Positions 62,909 through 64,000 of a DNA stretch of 64,000 bases are shown here, piece by piece. Each line of letters begins with the position of its first letter. The first letter of the stretch is position 1. The position numbers and the translations under genes are program-made. The DNA comes from Mycolicibacterium canariasense (GTDB lineage: Bacteria > Actinomycetota > Actinomycetes > Mycobacteriales > Mycobacteriaceae). The stretch spans positions 1 through 64,000 of the forward strand of contig NZ_LQOL01000025.1 of assembly GCF_002101555.1 (NCBI RefSeq), written 5' to 3'. The notes below the pieces were generated by a model, which made no database searches, was not told the DNA's origin, and saw only the letters and a list, made by a program, of their open reading frames with translations.

Positions 62909-64000
62909 GTGGCCGAATTGGTGCGTACCCCGCAAGTCGTAGTCGAGGATGCCGAGATCTTCGCCGCCCACGAGGGCGGCAAACTCTCGGTGGCGTTGAA
63001 CGAGCCGCTGGACACCCAGCGTGCCCTGTCCATCGCCTACACGCCGGGCGTGGCGCAGGTGAGCCGCGCGATCGCAGCCGATGTGACGTTGGCGAAGAAG
63101 TACACCTGGGCCAACCGGCTCGTGGCCGTGGTCAGTGACGGCAGCGCGGTGCTGGGTCTCGGTGATATCGGCGCTGCCGCGTCGCTGCCGGTGATGGAGG
63201 GCAAGAGCGCGCTGTTCAAGACGTTCGGCGGGCTGGACTCCATCCCGATCGTGCTGGACACCAAGGATCCCGACGAGATCGTCGAAACCCTGATCCGGCT
63301 GCGCCCCACCTTCGGTGCGGTCAATCTGGAGGACATCTCCGCGCCGCGCTGCTTCGAGATCGAGCGCCGGGTCATCGAAGCCTTGGATTGCCCCGTCATG
63401 CACGACGATCAGCACGGCACCGCCATCGTGGTGCTCGCCGCGCTGCTCGGTGCGGTCCAGGCGCTCGACCGTGACATCCACGAACTCAAGGTGGTGGTGT
63501 CCGGGGCCGGGGCGGCCGGTGTCGCGTGCACCAACATCCTGCTCAACAGCGGCATCACGGACATCGTCGTGCTGGACAGCAAGGGCATCGTCGAGACGGG
63601 CCGGGCCGACCTGAACTCGTTCAAGGCCGAACTGGCCGGGCGTACCAACCCGCGTGGTCTCACCGGCGGCGTGGCCGAAGCCCTCGACGGCGCCGACGTC
63701 TTCCTCGGTGTGTCGGCCGGCCTGGTGCCCGAGGAACTCATCGCGACGATGGCCCCCGGCGGCATCGTGTTCGCGCTGTCCAACCCGGACCCGGAGATCC
63801 ACCCGGATGCGGCCCGCAAGTACGCCGCCGTGGTGGCCACCGGCCGCAGCGACTTCCCGAACCAGATCAACAATGTGCTGGCCTTTCCCGGCGTGTTCCG
63901 CGGCGCCCTGGACGCCGGTGCCCGGCGTATCACCGAGGAGATGAAAGTCGCTGCGGCGCATGCGATTTTCTCGGTGGTTGGGGACGATCTCGCAGTCGAT
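62909..64000 (+). CDS. NAD(P)-dependent malic enzyme (partial, runs off the window)
   Basis: An open frame of 364 codons continuing past the right edge. It decarboxylates malate to pyruvate. Visible are AYTPGVAQVSRAIAAD (substrate Tyr), WANRLVAVVSDGSAVLGLGDIG, PIVLDTKDPDEIVETL, NLEDISAPRCFEIE, MHDDQHGTAIV (metal site), the dinucleotide-binding VVVSGAGAAGVAC, ALSNPDPEI and INNVLAFPGVFRGALD. This is the short (~390-residue) type without a phosphotransacetylase domain. M. tuberculosis has mdh at this place. The GTG at 62909 is preferred for its leaderless promoter. Confidence 0.9.
   Translation, partial: MAELVRTPQVVVEDAEIFAAHEGGKLSVALNEPLDTQRALSIAYTPGVAQVSRAIAADVTLAKKYTWANRLVAVVSDGSAVLGLGDIGAAASLPVMEGKSALFKTFGGLDSIPIVLDTKDPDEIVETLIRLRPTFGAVNLEDISAPRCFEIERRVIEALDCPVMHDDQHGTAIVVLAALLGAVQALDRDIHELKVVVSGAGAAGVACTNILLNSGITDIVVLDSKGIVETGRADLNSFKAELAGRTNPRGLTGGVAEALDGADVFLGVSAGLVPEELIATMAPGGIVFALSNPDPEIHPDAARKYAAVVATGRSDFPNQINNVLAFPGVFRGALDAGARRITEEMKVAAAHAIFSVVGDDLAVD

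Overview
The window is high-GC actinobacterial DNA, most likely chromosome of a rapidly growing Mycolicibacterium/Mycobacterium. From 3.9 kb to the right edge the gene order follows, as I remember it, the M. tuberculosis stretch Rv1193 (fadD36) to Rv1239c (corA). Insertions relative to that order are a DosR-type calcium-ATPase gene (ctpF), an ABC-F gene, an ESX-1-associated 'esp' gene island, a citrate-lyase-like gene, and a polyamine-type transport operon. No rRNA, tRNA, IS element, prophage or CRISPR array was seen. Gene names and Rv numbers are assigned from remembered family sequences, not database searches.

Layout. 0.2-7.1 kb: DUF427 protein, a flavin disulfide reductase lacking the usual acid-base His, a haem-type membrane protein, NUDIX hydrolase, fadD36, VOC protein and a GH27 lipoprotein. 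7.2-13.9 kb: ctpF with DosR-like boxes, divergent dapD/dapE (lysine/DAP pathway), and an ABC-F ATPase behind a candidate leader-peptide attenuator. 13.8-23.7 kb: minus-strand esp island encoding an EspA/E-like protein, two related lipoproteins (one frameshifted), an EspC-like protein, an EspJ-like protein, a membrane protein and an EspK-like protein, with no ESX core genes. 23.7-30.5 kb: helical-repeat protein, LOG protein, fadD6, folP2, gpgS, a DivIVA-like protein, tagA and a DUF3117 protein. 30.5-33.1 kb: glgM/glgC. 33.2-37.2 kb: TetR-controlled ABC exporter with a methyltransferase-like membrane protein. 37.3-38.2 kb: an AbiEi-like/DUF559 protein between two palindromic elements. 38.3-44.9 kb: O-methyltransferase, sigE-rseA-htrA-tatB, mrp and a lytic transglycosylase. 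45.0-49.8 kb: DUF1003, MgtE-N/CBS, CitE-like, two DUF4190 proteins and a stress-type membrane protein. 49.9-54.9 kb: lpqY-sugABC trehalose importer plus a suppressor-of-fused-like gene. 54.9-61.4 kb: polyamine-type ABC operon with amidohydrolase and XRE-cupin regulator. 61.6-64 kb: corA and a malic enzyme cut by the window edge.

How genes work together. gpgS, glgC, glgM and lpqY-sugABC all belong to glucose-polymer and trehalose metabolism. sigE, rseA and htrA form a cell-envelope stress unit, with an MprA-like repeat upstream. The esp island looks like a set of secreted or secretion-assisting proteins that would rely on an ESX machine encoded elsewhere. A recurring feature is the leaderless promoter: a TAnnnT hexamer 5-8 nt before the start codon, often as tightly packed divergent pairs.
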